NCBI GenBank assembly: GCA_009780325.1
Contig: WRAF01000017.1
Location: forward strand, 1 to 40,677
From: Bacillota bacterium
GTDB taxonomy: Bacteria > Bacillota > Clostridia > Christensenellales > Pumilibacteraceae
Length of the DNA stretch: 40,677 nucleotides
Direction: 5' to 3'
The notes beneath the pieces were generated by a model. It was not told the DNA's origin. It worked only from the letters and a program-made list of their open reading frames with translations, and made no database searches. Below, piece by piece: positions 26,270 to 35,939 of the stretch. Numbering within the stretch: position 1 is the first letter of the stretch; each line of letters begins with the position of its first letter. The translations under genes and the position numbers were made by a program.

Positions 26270-26407
26270 ACATTGTATGAGAATAGCTGCTTTTAAATTA
26301 CAAATAAATTATTATTTATATTTACAATTTAATTATTAGGCTTTATTGTACACTAAATTAACCAATACTTGATTTATCAATTGTCACTTGCAAACCCATG
26401 TTATTTA

Positions 26408-26641
26408 TTATTCTCTTCTTTGTCTTCTTCTTCTAGAGCCAAATGCAACTCTTGCACCTAACAGCAAAAAGAAAATAAATCCAAATGCTGAAATAAATGT
26501 CGGCCATATAGCACCAAGAAAATCATTTGAAAAGATATACTCAAAATTTGCAGAAAAACCATCTAAGCCCGGCCACCAAAAAGTAAGCACAAAGAAAGCA
26601 GATGATAAAACTGCTAAAAGTATCATTCCTAAAGTTCTCAT
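26408..26641 (-). CDS. Small membrane protein, two transmembrane segments
   Basis: A 77-residue hydrophobic protein I do not recognise. Segment one (about residues 4-24) ends in a tryptophan-rich WWPGLDG turn. Segment two (about 42-64) is followed by a basic tail SRRRRQRRE, which would place the C-terminus in the cytoplasm. A strong GGAGGAG lies 7 nt before ATG 26641, which supports it as a real gene. It is 35 nt downstream of pnp, so it belongs to the rpsO-pnp operon. A gap of about 175 bp separates it from ylxY. Function unknown. Confidence 0.75.
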   Translation of the reverse strand: MRTLGMILLAVLSSAFFVLTFWWPGLDGFSANFEYIFSNDFLGAIWPTFISAFGFIFFLLLGARVAFGSRRRRQRRE

Positions 26642-26676
26642 TATTTTTCTCCTCCAAGAAAATTTTTTATTTTTTA

Positions 26677-28776
26677 TTAAAGTTTTTTAACCAATTTCAA
26701 GTCAACCCCTTTCATGCCTGTTTTTATAACTTCAACTTCAACCATGTCCCCAATATTTATAACATCAGTGACTTTTTCAACACGCTTGTTTGATAGCTTG
26801 CTGATATGAATCATTCCGTCTTTATTTGGAGTCAAATACACTTTAGCACCAAATTCACCACCACTTTCAGTAGTCATAATCCTTGTAACATTGCCAGTGA
26901 ATTTTTCACCCACTTCAATATCTTTTAGGATAGACATGATAATTGATTTAGCATTTTCAATAGCATCTTTATCAGACGAGGCAATATAAACCGTTCCGTC
27001 TTCTTCAATGTCTATTTTGACACCAGTGTCTTCTATGATTTTGTTGATTGTCTTGCCGCCTTTACCGATTACCTCACCGATTTGGTCAGGCTCTATATTA
27101 AAGGAAACAATTTTTGGAGCATATTTAGATAACTCTGCCTTAGGCTCAGAGATTGTCTTATTCATCTTGTCCAAGATATGAAGGCGTCCCTTTCTTGCTT
27201 GTTCAAGTGCCTCAGTTAAAATAGCTTTATCAATCCCCTTTATCTTTATGTCCATTTGTATCGCACTTATACCTGTTTTTGTGCCAGCAACTTTAAAATC
27301 CATGTCTCCTAAAAAGTCTTCTAACCCTTGAATATCTGAAAGAATTGCAGTTTTACCAGTTTTTTCATCTTGAATCAGCCCCATAGCAATGCCGGCAACT
27401 GGTGCTTTAATAGGCACACCTGCGTCCATTAATGCTAATGTAGAACCGCATACACTTGCCATTGAAGTTGAACCATTTGAAGATAAAATTTCAGAAACCA
27501 TACGGATTGCATAAGGAAAGTCAGCCTCTGACGGAATAACTGTCTCTAATGCTCGTTCTGCCAATGCACCATGACCAATCTCACGACGCCCTGGCGCACG
27601 CATAGGTCTAGCCTCCCCTACAGAATATGGCGGAAAATTGTATTGGTGCATATATCTTTTATAGGTTTCTTCATCAAGATTATCCAATTTTTGCACATCA
27701 CCGATAGTACCAAGCGTACAAGTAGTCAAAGTTTGAGATTGACCCCTTGTGAAAACACCCGTACCATGAACCCTAGGCAGCACACTAATTTCAGACCAAA
27801 TTTGTCTAATCTCATCCGTTTTTCTTCCGTCCGGTCTAAATCCGTCATGAGTAATTTTTCGTCTGACTATCTCTTTTGTAATGTTATACAATACATCTTT
27901 TACTTCTCTAGTATTGTCTGGATAAACTTTTGCAAAATGTTCTAAAATTCCTTTCTCAGCTTCATCTTGTGCAATTTGCCTTTTTTCTCTATCAGTTTCT
28001 TTTAAAGCTTTTTCAATTAATTTTTCAGAATATTTTCTTACTTCTTTGTCTATTTTTTCATCAATTTTATAAAACTCCATCGCACGCTTAGGCTTGCCTA
28101 CAGCTTTTACAATGGTTTCAATAAACTTGACTTGGCGTTTAATTTCCTCATGTCCAAACATGATTGCATCAAGCATCTCTTTTTCAGTCACCAAATCAGC
28201 CCCTGCTTCAACCATCATTATTGCATCTTTAGTACCGCTAACTACCAAATGCAACTTAGAAGTAGCCCTTTGCACTGTATCTGGATTGATGATGAATTTA
28301 TCATTAATAAGACCCACGACTACCGACCCTGTTGGTCCTAAAAACGGAATATCTGATATTGACAATGCAATTGACGAGCCTAGCATGCCAAAAACTTCTG
28401 GCGCTATGTCAACATCAACTGACAATGCAGTTGAAACTATTGCAACATCATTAAACATGCCTTTTGGGAATAATGGTCTAAGCGGACGGTCAATTAATCT
28501 TGATGTCAAAATAGCCTTGTCTGACGCCCTGCCCTCACGTTTTTTAAATCCGCCAGGTATACGACCCACCGCATACATTTTCTCTTCAAAGTCAACAGCC
28601 AACGGAAAAAAGTCTAATCCTGGTCTTGGAGCACTTGCCATCGCAACATTAGTCATGACTACTGTATCGCCGCATCTAATAAGACATGAGCCGCTTGAAA
28701 GTTCTGCATATTTACCAATTTCGACAACCACTTCACGACCACCGATTTCGGTCTTAAATATTTTTGCTTCTTGCAT
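26677..28776 (-). CDS. pnp: Polyribonucleotide nucleotidyltransferase (PNPase)
   Basis: Phosphorolytic 3'-5' exoribonuclease of the degradosome, cytoplasmic trimer. The 699-residue protein has two RNase PH domains (about residues 1-215 and 310-540), joined by the helical domain. The second carries GTGVFTRGQSQTLTTCTLG and VCGSTLALMDAGVPI. A KH domain follows (GEVIGKGGKTINKIIEDTGV, about 560-610), then an S1 domain (about 620-695). Length and order are standard. GGGAG lies 5-6 nt before ATG 28776. It is 29 nt downstream of rpsO, the universal rpsO-pnp arrangement, and would share the rpsO promoter. No oddities. Confidence 0.98.
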   Translation of the reverse strand: MQEAKIFKTEIGGREVVVEIGKYAELSSGSCLIRCGDTVVMTNVAMASAPRPGLDFFPLAVDFEEKMYAVGRIPGGFKKREGRASDKAILTSRLIDRPLRPLFPKGMFNDVAIVSTALSVDVDIAPEVFGMLGSSIALSISDIPFLGPTGSVVVGLINDKFIINPDTVQRATSKLHLVVSGTKDAIMMVEAGADLVTEKEMLDAIMFGHEEIKRQVKFIETIVKAVGKPKRAMEFYKIDEKIDKEVRKYSEKLIEKALKETDREKRQIAQDEAEKGILEHFAKVYPDNTREVKDVLYNITKEIVRRKITHDGFRPDGRKTDEIRQIWSEISVLPRVHGTGVFTRGQSQTLTTCTLGTIGDVQKLDNLDEETYKRYMHQYNFPPYSVGEARPMRAPGRREIGHGALAERALETVIPSEADFPYAIRMVSEILSSNGSTSMASVCGSTLALMDAGVPIKAPVAGIAMGLIQDEKTGKTAILSDIQGLEDFLGDMDFKVAGTKTGISAIQMDIKIKGIDKAILTEALEQARKGRLHILDKMNKTISEPKAELSKYAPKIVSFNIEPDQIGEVIGKGGKTINKIIEDTGVKIDIEEDGTVYIASSDKDAIENAKSIIMSILKDIEVGEKFTGNVTRIMTTESGGEFGAKVYLTPNKDGMIHISKLSNKRVEKVTDVINIGDMVEVEVIKTGMKGVDLKLVKKL

Positions 28777-28805
28777 TTCTTCTCCCTTTGTTTTTCAATA
28801 GAAGA

Positions 28806-29069
28806 TTATTTTCTAATCTCTAATTTAATTAAAATTGCCCTATATCTTTCAATATCAATATCTTTTAAATAGTTTAATAGTGAGCGGCGTGATCCTACCA
28901 TCTGAAATAATCCACGTCTAGAGTGGTGGTCTTTTGCATGTGTTTTTAAATGCTCTGTCAGGTGGTTAATCCTAAAAGTCAAAAGTGCAATTTGCACCTC
29001 GGGGCTTCCTGTGTCACCCGCTTGTCTTGCGTGCTCTGCAATGATTTTTGCTTTGATTTCTTTGTTCAT
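28806..29069 (-). CDS. rpsO: 30S ribosomal protein S15
   Basis: Binds the central domain of 16S rRNA during 30S assembly. The 87-residue protein shows the family signature [20 protein letters not shown] and [19 protein letters not shown]. The start is ATG 29069 ([10 protein letters not shown]), preceded by AAGGAG at 9 nt; the in-frame extension to 29099 has no site. A promoter at 29165-29193 and an 88-nt leader precede it. S15 commonly represses its own translation through a leader structure in bacteria, but I cannot identify a specific fold here. It leads the rpsO-pnp-ylxY operon. Confidence 0.98.
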   Translation of the reverse strand: MNKEIKAKIIAEHARQAGDTGSPEVQIALLTFRINHLTEHLKTHAKDHHSRRGLFQMVGSRRSLLNYLKDIDIERYRAILIKLEIRK

Positions 29070-29140
29070 TTTTTTGTTTCTCCTTAAAATTTGATCCACC
29101 TAAATCTAAGTAACTGCCTTGGAGTTGATTGGCAAAAACC

Positions 29141-29170
29141 TAGAATAAGGTATTTTAATAACCTATTCTA
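29141..29170. promoter_or_regulatory. Palindrome overlapping the rpsO -10 box
   Basis: TAGAATAaGGT (29141-29151) pairs with ACCTATTCTA (29161-29170) with one bulged base. The right arm contains the -10 hexamer of the rpsO promoter, so this may be an operator, or a hairpin at the very 5' end of the transcript. Confidence 0.45.
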
Positions 29171-29193
29171 TCATACTGTAAAATTTTTGTAAA
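29165..29193 (-). promoter_or_regulatory. Promoter of the rpsO-pnp operon
   Basis: Minus-strand -35 TTTACA (29188-29193) and -10 TAGAAT (29165-29170) with 17-bp spacing. The expected start is near 29158. Confidence 0.65.
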
Positions 29194-29265
29194 CTATTTT
29201 TGTGCAATTTTAAAAATAAATTTTAATATCCAATAAGATGGGATTTAAACTCCTCACCTTTAGAT

Positions 29266-29366
29266 AAAGAAGAGATCCTTACAGGATGACAAAAATTTAA
29301 TTGGTCTATTAAGTGCAAGTGCTGTTCCGCTTAAACCAAACTTATGTCATCATACTTTCCCCCACT
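29266..29366. repeat. Dispersed repeat, family C (copy 2, extended)
   Basis: It begins AGAAGAGATCCTTACAGGATGAC, continues through AAAAATTTAA, and reaches CTGTTCCGCTTAAACC and CTTATGTCATCATACTTTC. The same order of blocks is at 40146-40250, and the second half is at 8567-8607. It fills most of the roughly 310-bp space between the rpsO start and the MBL-hydrolase stop. Confidence 0.65.
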
Positions 29367-29377
29367 ATGCTGCAAGA

Positions 29378-29974
29378 TTACTTTGCAAAAATATTATATT
29401 TTCTCTCTTGCAAAATAGTGCTGCTTTCACTATGCCCTGACAATACTTGATAATCTTTATCTAAACTTAAAAGACTTTTAACACTGTCTCTAAGCGTCTT
29501 TTCACACCCGCCATAAAAATCAGAGCGCCCCACCGTACCTTTAAACAGAGTGTCCCCTGTAAACAAATAATCGCCAATCAAAAAACAAACTCCGCCCTTT
29601 GTGTGTCCTGGAGCATTAATAATTTTGACCTTGATGTCACCAAATTTATAGCTGTCTTTATCAATAAATGTGGGCTTAAAGCAAACAAACCCATCTTTTA
29701 GCTTAAGTCCAAAAAAGTTGTTTTTAGGCAATTCAAAATCTTCTTCAGTTATATAAACTTGTATTCCTCTATCACTAAAATCCTTAGCAGCATGCACATG
29801 ATCAGGATGACCGTGTGTCAATAGCACCGCCTCTATTTTTAATCCTTCCTTCTCTGTATATTCAAAAATAGGCTGTGAATCAAATCCTGCATCAATGATT
29901 ATACAAGACTCACCCTCACTCACTATATAGCAATTGCATGAATTATAATCTGATACTATCACTTGTATTTTCAT
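29378..29974 (-). CDS. Metallo-beta-lactamase fold hydrolase, glyoxalase II-like
   Basis: The 198-residue protein carries the metal motif THGHPDHV with H54, H56, D58 and H59, then APGHTKGGVCFLI, LFTGDTLFKGTVGRSDF and the final LSGHSESS. This set is typical of the small hydroxyacylglutathione hydrolase-like enzymes encoded next to rel in Clostridia. The substrate is not known; many such proteins act on thioesters of small thiols. I chose ATG 29974 (MKIQVIVSDYN) with AGGAG 10 nt upstream. The frame extends to 30037 but would overlap rel. It follows rel by 34 nt and is last in that operon. Confidence 0.9.
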   Translation of the reverse strand: MKIQVIVSDYNSCNCYIVSEGESCIIIDAGFDSQPIFEYTEKEGLKIEAVLLTHGHPDHVHAAKDFSDRGIQVYITEEDFELPKNNFFGLKLKDGFVCFKPTFIDKDSYKFGDIKVKIINAPGHTKGGVCFLIGDYLFTGDTLFKGTVGRSDFYGGCEKTLRDSVKSLLSLDKDYQVLSGHSESSTILQERKYNIFAK

Positions 29975-30008
29975 TTTTAGTTGTCTCCTTTTTAATCTAA
30001 GCGTTTTA

Positions 30009-32135
30009 TTATCTTCCCCTATACACTTTATCCACATTAGGCAGCGCCGTTATTTTATCAATCAAAGGTTTTATTTGTGAGGCATCTGATAAATCTACTC
30101 TGATAACAATAATTCCTGTATTTTTTTTATCTATCCTTGCATTAAGGCTTTGAATAAACAGATTCTCCCTTGCAATCAAATTAGTAATTGACGCAAGCAT
30201 ACCAGCATTATTGCTTGTTTGAATATGCAGTGATACACCAAAAGACGCTGTCCTAAACTCTACCCAATGCGCTTGTGCCAATCTTCCAGTTTCAACAACT
30301 TTAACATTCTCACAATCCTTTCTATGCACACTTGCCTTTTGCCTTGCAACCACCCCTATAATATCATCTCCAGGCACAGGCTCACAACACCTTGCAATTT
30401 TAATCATAAGATTTTCAGCGCCCATTACTATCACTGCACCGTCTCCGCTGCCTATCCTAGATTTTTTTTCTTTAGAGCTTGCAGCCTGTTCAGACCCCTG
30501 TTTCTTTTTATAAAGATCTACAAATTTAAGTAGAATTTGCTTTGGGGTATACTCATTGCATCCAATAGAAGCATACATGTCATCTATACTAGACAGCATA
30601 AAGTACTGCAAAATTATATCCACCCATTTTTTTTCTAATAAATCATCTAAATTATAGTTTTGCAATGCTGCCTCGTGCGCTAAAGCCTCTCTTCCTCTTT
30701 TTATATTTTCATCCTTAATGCCTTTTTTAAAGTATGCTTTTATTTTAGATTTTGCTCCAGAGGTTTTGACAAACTTAAGCCATTCTCTTTTAGGAGCAGC
30801 TGTGTCCGATGTAATAATCTCTACATAATCACCTGATTGCAGTTTTGTATCTAAAGAGACTACTTTGTTATTGACCTTAGCTCCTATGCAGGTATCCCCT
30901 ATTTGAGAGTGAACATTATATGCAAAGTCTATAGGAGTAGAACCTAAAGACATTGATTTAACAGCACCTTTAGGGGTAAAAATAAAAACTTGGTCACTAT
31001 ATAAATCAATTTTTAGTGACTCATAAAATTCTTGCGGAGATTCTTCTATGCCTGTTTCTATCATGTCTCTTAGCCATGATATTTTGTTGTCTAAATCGCT
31101 AGCTTGTTCTATGTTTTCTTTATATTTCCAATGAGCAGCAATACCATACTCTGCAACTTTATGCATATCAAAAGTGCGGATTTGTATTTCAAAAGGCATA
31201 CCATATGATGACATAACAGAAGTGTGAATAGATTGATATTTGTTGGGTTTTGGGATAGATATATAGTCTTTGAACCTGCCAGGGATAGGCCGCCAAACAG
31301 TATGAATCATACCTAAGACTTCATAACAGTCTTTAACTGAAGGCACAATCACTCTAATTGCTGTCAGATCATAAATTTGCTCTAGTGTGATGCCATGTTT
31401 TTGCATTTTTTTATAAATAGAAAAAAAGTGTTTTGGACGGCCGCTAACTTCACCCTTAAGATTTAATTGATTAAGGATTTGCTTTAATTTAAAACACAGA
31501 CTTTCAACAATATTTTCTCTTTTTTCAATATGCAGCGGGATTTTTTGTATAAAATTTGCATATAAATCTGAGTGAAAAACTTTAAAACAAAGATCTTCTA
31601 ATTCACACTTTATATAAGATAAACCTAGACGAGAAGCTAATGGAGTATATATTTCTAAAGTTTCTCTTGCGATTAATTTTTGCTTTTTTTCTTTAATGAA
31701 TTCTATGGTGCGCATATTGTGAAGTCTATCCGCCAGTTTTATTAAGATTACCCTAATATCCTTTGCCATGGCAAAAAGCATACGCCTAAAATTTTCTGCC
31801 GCTTGCTCTTCTTGCGAGGCAAAAGTTAGTTTTGATAATTTAGTAACACCACTTACTAATTCAAAAATTTCTTGTCCGAATTTTTTTATAATATCAACAT
31901 CACTAGCTTTTGTATCCTCAATTACATCATGCAATAGTGCCGCTGCAATTGTAGCCGCATCTAATCCTAAATCAATTAGAATATTTGCAACTGCTATAGG
32001 ATGAATTATATAATCCTCACCAGAGGCACGCTTTTGGGTCTTATGCATTTTTTTTGCATAGCTAAAAGCAGAGGATATCAAACTCCTTGCTTTTTCATCA
32101 AATATTTCTTTGTATTTTGGATTTAGTACAATCAT
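30009..32135 (-). CDS. rel: Bifunctional (p)ppGpp synthetase/hydrolase Rel
   Basis: Stringent-response enzyme that makes and degrades (p)ppGpp. The roughly 710-residue protein has the hydrolase HD domain (HPIAVANILIDLG, ALLHDVIEDT) and the synthetase domain (IRVIVPSVKDCYEVLGMIH, GRFKDYISIPKPNKYQSIHT). A TGS domain follows (VFIFTPKGAVKSMSLGSTPIDFAY) and a C-terminal ACT domain. The RFKD signature in the synthetase loop matches the RxKD type of bifunctional Rel enzymes. The start is uncertain: ATG 32135, or an in-frame TTG at 32147 that overlaps the recJ end by 11 bp. Neither has a strong Shine-Dalgarno, so coupling to recJ translation is likely. Confidence 0.96.
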   Translation of the reverse strand: MIVLNPKYKEIFDEKARSLISSAFSYAKKMHKTQKRASGEDYIIHPIAVANILIDLGLDAATIAAALLHDVIEDTKASDVDIIKKFGQEIFELVSGVTKLSKLTFASQEEQAAENFRRMLFAMAKDIRVILIKLADRLHNMRTIEFIKEKKQKLIARETLEIYTPLASRLGLSYIKCELEDLCFKVFHSDLYANFIQKIPLHIEKRENIVESLCFKLKQILNQLNLKGEVSGRPKHFFSIYKKMQKHGITLEQIYDLTAIRVIVPSVKDCYEVLGMIHTVWRPIPGRFKDYISIPKPNKYQSIHTSVMSSYGMPFEIQIRTFDMHKVAEYGIAAHWKYKENIEQASDLDNKISWLRDMIETGIEESPQEFYESLKIDLYSDQVFIFTPKGAVKSMSLGSTPIDFAYNVHSQIGDTCIGAKVNNKVVSLDTKLQSGDYVEIITSDTAAPKREWLKFVKTSGAKSKIKAYFKKGIKDENIKRGREALAHEAALQNYNLDDLLEKKWVDIILQYFMLSSIDDMYASIGCNEYTPKQILLKFVDLYKKKQGSEQAASSKEKKSRIGSGDGAVIVMGAENLMIKIARCCEPVPGDDIIGVVARQKASVHRKDCENVKVVETGRLAQAHWVEFRTASFGVSLHIQTSNNAGMLASITNLIARENLFIQSLNARIDKKNTGIIVIRVDLSDASQIKPLIDKITALPNVDKVYRGR

Positions 32136-32136
32136 A

Positions 32137-34458
32137 TTAATTTTCAAGTTTATTTATTAGTTGTCTATAAATTTTAGACTGCTCAAGTTCTACTTTAGTT
32201 TCATCATTTGTGCTTATAGAAAATCCTTTTTCTTTATTAATATTTAGCAAATTAAGATCAATAAATATGGTGAGTGACAATATAAATTGTTTTAGGCAAA
32301 TATCTTCTTTAAGACGAAGTTTATTAAAATAATCTTGTAAAGAATTAGATAATATGCCGCTAGAGCTCTTTATTAGCCTAAAATAAGTCCTTAGCATGTC
32401 TTTAGATAAATCGACACCACTGATTAGCTGCCTAAAATTATCAACTAAAGGAATAAAAATTTGAGCATTAGTTCTTTTTTTGATAAACGAAATCACCCCT
32501 TCATTTGGCGGAGAATCTAAAAATACTATCCTATTATAAAACGATAAAATTAGTTCATCATTAAATTCAGGAGACACAATAATGCGATTAAAATTGTTTT
32601 TTGTTAATGGTTTTATATATTCTTTTAATATGATAAAATCTTTATACTTGTCAAGAAAATTATTATAAGATATGCTAGACGCCGCAATAAAGAGAGTACC
32701 GTATATTGAAATAGGCGCAAAATTAGATAAATCCGTATAAGTGTTAAAGCTAGATTCACCCTCACTTTTAAAATTAAGCATTTTAAAAAAACTGCTTATG
32801 GCCAATTCATCATTAATATATAATTCATTAGTTAAACATTGTCTTAAAATTCCGCTTGGCTTGCCTCTATACGTATCCTCTTTCAATTCTAAAATCAACT
32901 CTTTTTTGCCTTCACCATGCAATAAATAATTTTTATCTGCATAAGAAAATGCAATAATACTAAAGCCTTTTTGTGTATTAATAACAGTGTGCGCACCGCC
33001 TTTAATTTGCTCTAATTTTAACTTATCTACAATCAGCTTAAATAATGGTCTAGAGTTGCTGTGACCAAATGGTTCTAATAAATCAAGGGCTTTAATCAAT
33101 TCATTGTCAATCTCTTCTTCTAAAATATCAATATCATATGCGATTTGCGGCATAAAAATATTATCATCAAGTTTATTAAAATACTCTTGCAGCTGCAATT
33201 TAAAATTAGGAATATCTTTTTCATAAATAGAAAAACCCGCCGCCTGAGTATGTCCGCCGTATTCTATCAAATGTTTCTCTACACTAAAAAGTGCATCATA
33301 AATATTGATACCACCGCTGCTTCTTGCCGTACCTTTATAGCAATCTCCCGATTTTGACATTATGATTACAGGACGATTAAATTCACCGCATAGCTTTGCA
33401 GCAACGATTCCAGTAATCCCCTTTTCAAAAGCATCACTATATAAAATAATACTTTTTTGTTTATAAAGTTTTTCTTCTTCAAGCTGCTTAACTGCATCTA
33501 AATAAAGATTCTCACACAGCTGTTTTCTTTTATAATTATCAGTCTCTAATTCTTTAATTAAATCTAATGCCCTCTTTAAAGAACCAGTATCTAAAAGCTC
33601 AAAAGCACGTCTTGCATCCCCCATACGACCAGCTGCATTTAATCTAGGAGCAATTTTAAAAGCAATGTCTGTTGATGTTAAATTCTTTAAGCCAAGCGCC
33701 AAAAGCATTGCTTTTAAGCCAACCGATTTTGTGTTTTCAATTTGCTTTAAGCCTAGTTTGACTATAGCACGATTTTCATCTAATAAAGGAACCAAATCAG
33801 CAATAGTTGCAATTGTAGCAAGGTCAGTATAAGATTTTGAATCTATCTCACCTACAAAGCTTGACACAAGCTTTAAGGCTACACCAGCACCGCATAATTC
33901 TTTAAAAGGATAACTGCAATCATGTTGTTTTGGGTTTATGACAATGCAATTAGGAATCTTTTCAGGCGGCTGATGATGATCAGTTATAATAATATCTATA
34001 CCTAAATCCATAACAAACTCAACCTCTTCAAAGCAAGAAATCCCACAATCACAAGTTAAAATTAAATCAGGATTAATTTCCTCAATTAACAACTCTAATG
34101 TTTTTATATTAAGCCCATAACCATCACTATCTCTTGACGGAATATGTACTTGATAATTTGCATTTTTTGAAGCAAAAAAGCGTGATAAAATAGCAGCAGA
34201 ACACACTCCATCAGCATCATAATCGCTATAAATTAATATTTTCTCTTGATAACTAATAGCCTTTTCTATTCTTGCCTTAGCCTCAAGCATACCTTTTAAT
34301 AAAAATGGGTCATATAATTTTGTTTCATTTGATATAAAATTTTGAATCGCCGTCTCACTATCAATCCCACGCAAAAACAATAGCTCTACAATCTTTCTAG
34401 GCAAATTAATGTTTTTTGATATATTATCTATTTGATTTTGCACTAAGCTTTTTTTCAT
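32137..34458 (-). CDS. recJ: Single-stranded-DNA-specific exonuclease RecJ
   Basis: 5'-3' exonuclease acting on single strands in recombination and mismatch repair. The 773-residue protein has the DHH phosphoesterase motifs: YSDYDADGVCSAAIL (motif I), TCDCGISC and IITDHHQPP (DHH). The DHHA1 region has GIVAAKLCGEFNRPVIIMS and GGHTQAAGFSI. The last 200 residues or so form a divergent extension, longer than the roughly 580-residue core seen in many bacteria. ATG 34458 has no good Shine-Dalgarno nearby (AGGAG is about 38 nt away), so the start is only likely. The secD-secF-recJ-rel order is the usual clostridial one. A terminator separates recJ from secF. Confidence 0.95.
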   Translation of the reverse strand: MKKSLVQNQIDNISKNINLPRKIVELLFLRGIDSETAIQNFISNETKLYDPFLLKGMLEAKARIEKAISYQEKILIYSDYDADGVCSAAILSRFFASKNANYQVHIPSRDSDGYGLNIKTLELLIEEINPDLILTCDCGISCFEEVEFVMDLGIDIIITDHHQPPEKIPNCIVINPKQHDCSYPFKELCGAGVALKLVSSFVGEIDSKSYTDLATIATIADLVPLLDENRAIVKLGLKQIENTKSVGLKAMLLALGLKNLTSTDIAFKIAPRLNAAGRMGDARRAFELLDTGSLKRALDLIKELETDNYKRKQLCENLYLDAVKQLEEEKLYKQKSIILYSDAFEKGITGIVAAKLCGEFNRPVIIMSKSGDCYKGTARSSGGINIYDALFSVEKHLIEYGGHTQAAGFSIYEKDIPNFKLQLQEYFNKLDDNIFMPQIAYDIDILEEEIDNELIKALDLLEPFGHSNSRPLFKLIVDKLKLEQIKGGAHTVINTQKGFSIIAFSYADKNYLLHGEGKKELILELKEDTYRGKPSGILRQCLTNELYINDELAISSFFKMLNFKSEGESSFNTYTDLSNFAPISIYGTLFIAASSISYNNFLDKYKDFIILKEYIKPLTKNNFNRIIVSPEFNDELILSFYNRIVFLDSPPNEGVISFIKKRTNAQIFIPLVDNFRQLISGVDLSKDMLRTYFRLIKSSSGILSNSLQDYFNKLRLKEDICLKQFILSLTIFIDLNLLNINKEKGFSISTNDETKVELEQSKIYRQLINKLEN

Positions 34459-34505
34459 AATAATGGTTAATGATTCTTAAGTTTGAAACCAACTCCTATA
34501 TTCAC

Positions 34506-34546
34506 AAAAAGCCTTTTGCGTGATTAGACACAAAAGGCCTTTTGAA
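34506..34546 (-). terminator. Terminator downstream of secF
   Basis: The stem GCCTTTTG...CAAAAGGC has AAAA/TTTT extensions on each side and a small bulge. It begins about 14 nt after the secF stop on the minus strand and is followed by TTTTTG. Confidence 0.6.
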
Positions 34547-34559
34547 CTTTTTTTAAAGA

Positions 34560-35939
34560 TTATTCTTCATTAATTGCCATTTGAGGCTGTGGCGGCATAA
34601 TCATAGAATCAACAGACACAACTACTTTAGGCTTATCATCTATTGTTTGTTTTCTTATCCCTTTTCTAGGCTCAAGATTATTTTTTCTAATAATTGACCA
34701 AATTGACGGAGCAAGACAAGTTGAAGAGAAAAGACCGGCTAAAAATCCGATAGTAATAGGAAGTGAGAAAGCAACCATGTCAGTAATCCCACCAATCGCC
34801 GTGACAATCGCCATCATAGCAATCATAATAATAGTTGTCACTGTTGTGCTAATATTTCTGCCAAGAGTTTCAACAACTGACTTATTTGCAATTTCATTTG
34901 CCGTCACATTTTTGTTTTTTGCAAACATCATACTCCTATTTTCTCTAATTCTATCAAATATAATAATGGAGTTATTTATTGAATAGGCAAGGACAGTTAT
35001 GATTATGGCTATAAATGTAGAACTTATCTCAATATTGAATATGATAATGAAAGCAAACATGATTATCATATCATGAACAAGTGCTACAATAATTGCAATA
35101 CCAGAGGCAAATTCAAACCTAATAATAATATAACCAAGCATGAAAACCAATGCCCATAAAACTGCAGCAATCGCACTAATAATGAGTGCACTAGACACTG
35201 TACCTGATACTGCCGCATGCGGAACAGCTTGACCAAAGAAAGGATTTGCAATAGTTAAAGCATTTATTAAATCCGCTGTTTCTACAGTCCCAGTATAATT
35301 AAATACTAATCTAGTATAACTGCCGTTCACTGACACAGCTTCAACTGAACCAGGCACAAAACCAATGCCAGCCTCTCTTAGCATTTGTTCAAAGAATCCC
35401 CTTTGTGCATGTGCTAATATGGGCATATTATAAGTTGCCCATACTTGATTGCCAGTATGCGTAGATACAACAGGCACAGCTCTTCCAAACATACTATTAA
35501 GATGATCTGCCAATTGGTCAGTAACATCCTCCATCCAATCTGCTTCATACGCTGTAGGTATCGCCCTAGGCGCTCTAAATTGTACCCTTATAGTCAATTC
35601 ACCAACAGCACCAAGTGTAGTAATATCTCGCCTATTTATATTGACAGTATGATGTTCACCATCAAAATAAAATTCTTCAGTTGATAAAAAATTGTAAACA
35701 TTATCTATATGACCATCTATATTGTTTTCATTAATAGAATTACCTGCATTAATTTGAATAACATGCCCGCCAGTGAAGTCCATACTCAAATTAACAGCAC
35801 TGCCTCTAACTGGCCACCAAATAAATGCAAATATAATTGCAAGCAATATAATGCCTAGCGGAATAAAGAAAAATATTTTTTTCTTTTCAACTAGTTTTAT
35901 ATCTTTTTGCAAAAGATTATCTAATGATAGCTTACGCAT
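34560..35939 (-). CDS. secF: Protein translocase subunit SecF
   Basis: Accessory subunit of the Sec translocon that uses proton-motive force to pull exported proteins. The 459-residue protein has a first transmembrane helix (about residues 22-45) and the signature SMDFTGGHVIQIN after it. A larger-than-usual extracytoplasmic domain (to about 240) follows, then five membrane helices with IAIIITVLAYSINNSIIIFDRIRE. The tail is cytoplasmic and basic. I place the start at ATG 35939 (MRKLSLDNL) with AGGGGG 7 nt upstream; this overlaps the secD stop by 8 bp. SecF proteins are often near 300 residues, so this one is long, mainly in the outer domain. Confidence 0.95.
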   Translation of the reverse strand: MRKLSLDNLLQKDIKLVEKKKIFFFIPLGIILLAIIFAFIWWPVRGSAVNLSMDFTGGHVIQINAGNSINENNIDGHIDNVYNFLSTEEFYFDGEHHTVNINRRDITTLGAVGELTIRVQFRAPRAIPTAYEADWMEDVTDQLADHLNSMFGRAVPVVSTHTGNQVWATYNMPILAHAQRGFFEQMLREAGIGFVPGSVEAVSVNGSYTRLVFNYTGTVETADLINALTIANPFFGQAVPHAAVSGTVSSALIISAIAAVLWALVFMLGYIIIRFEFASGIAIIVALVHDMIIMFAFIIIFNIEISSTFIAIIITVLAYSINNSIIIFDRIRENRSMMFAKNKNVTANEIANKSVVETLGRNISTTVTTIIMIAMMAIVTAIGGITDMVAFSLPITIGFLAGLFSSTCLAPSIWSIIRKNNLEPRKGIRKQTIDDKPKVVVSVDSMIMPPQPQMAINEE

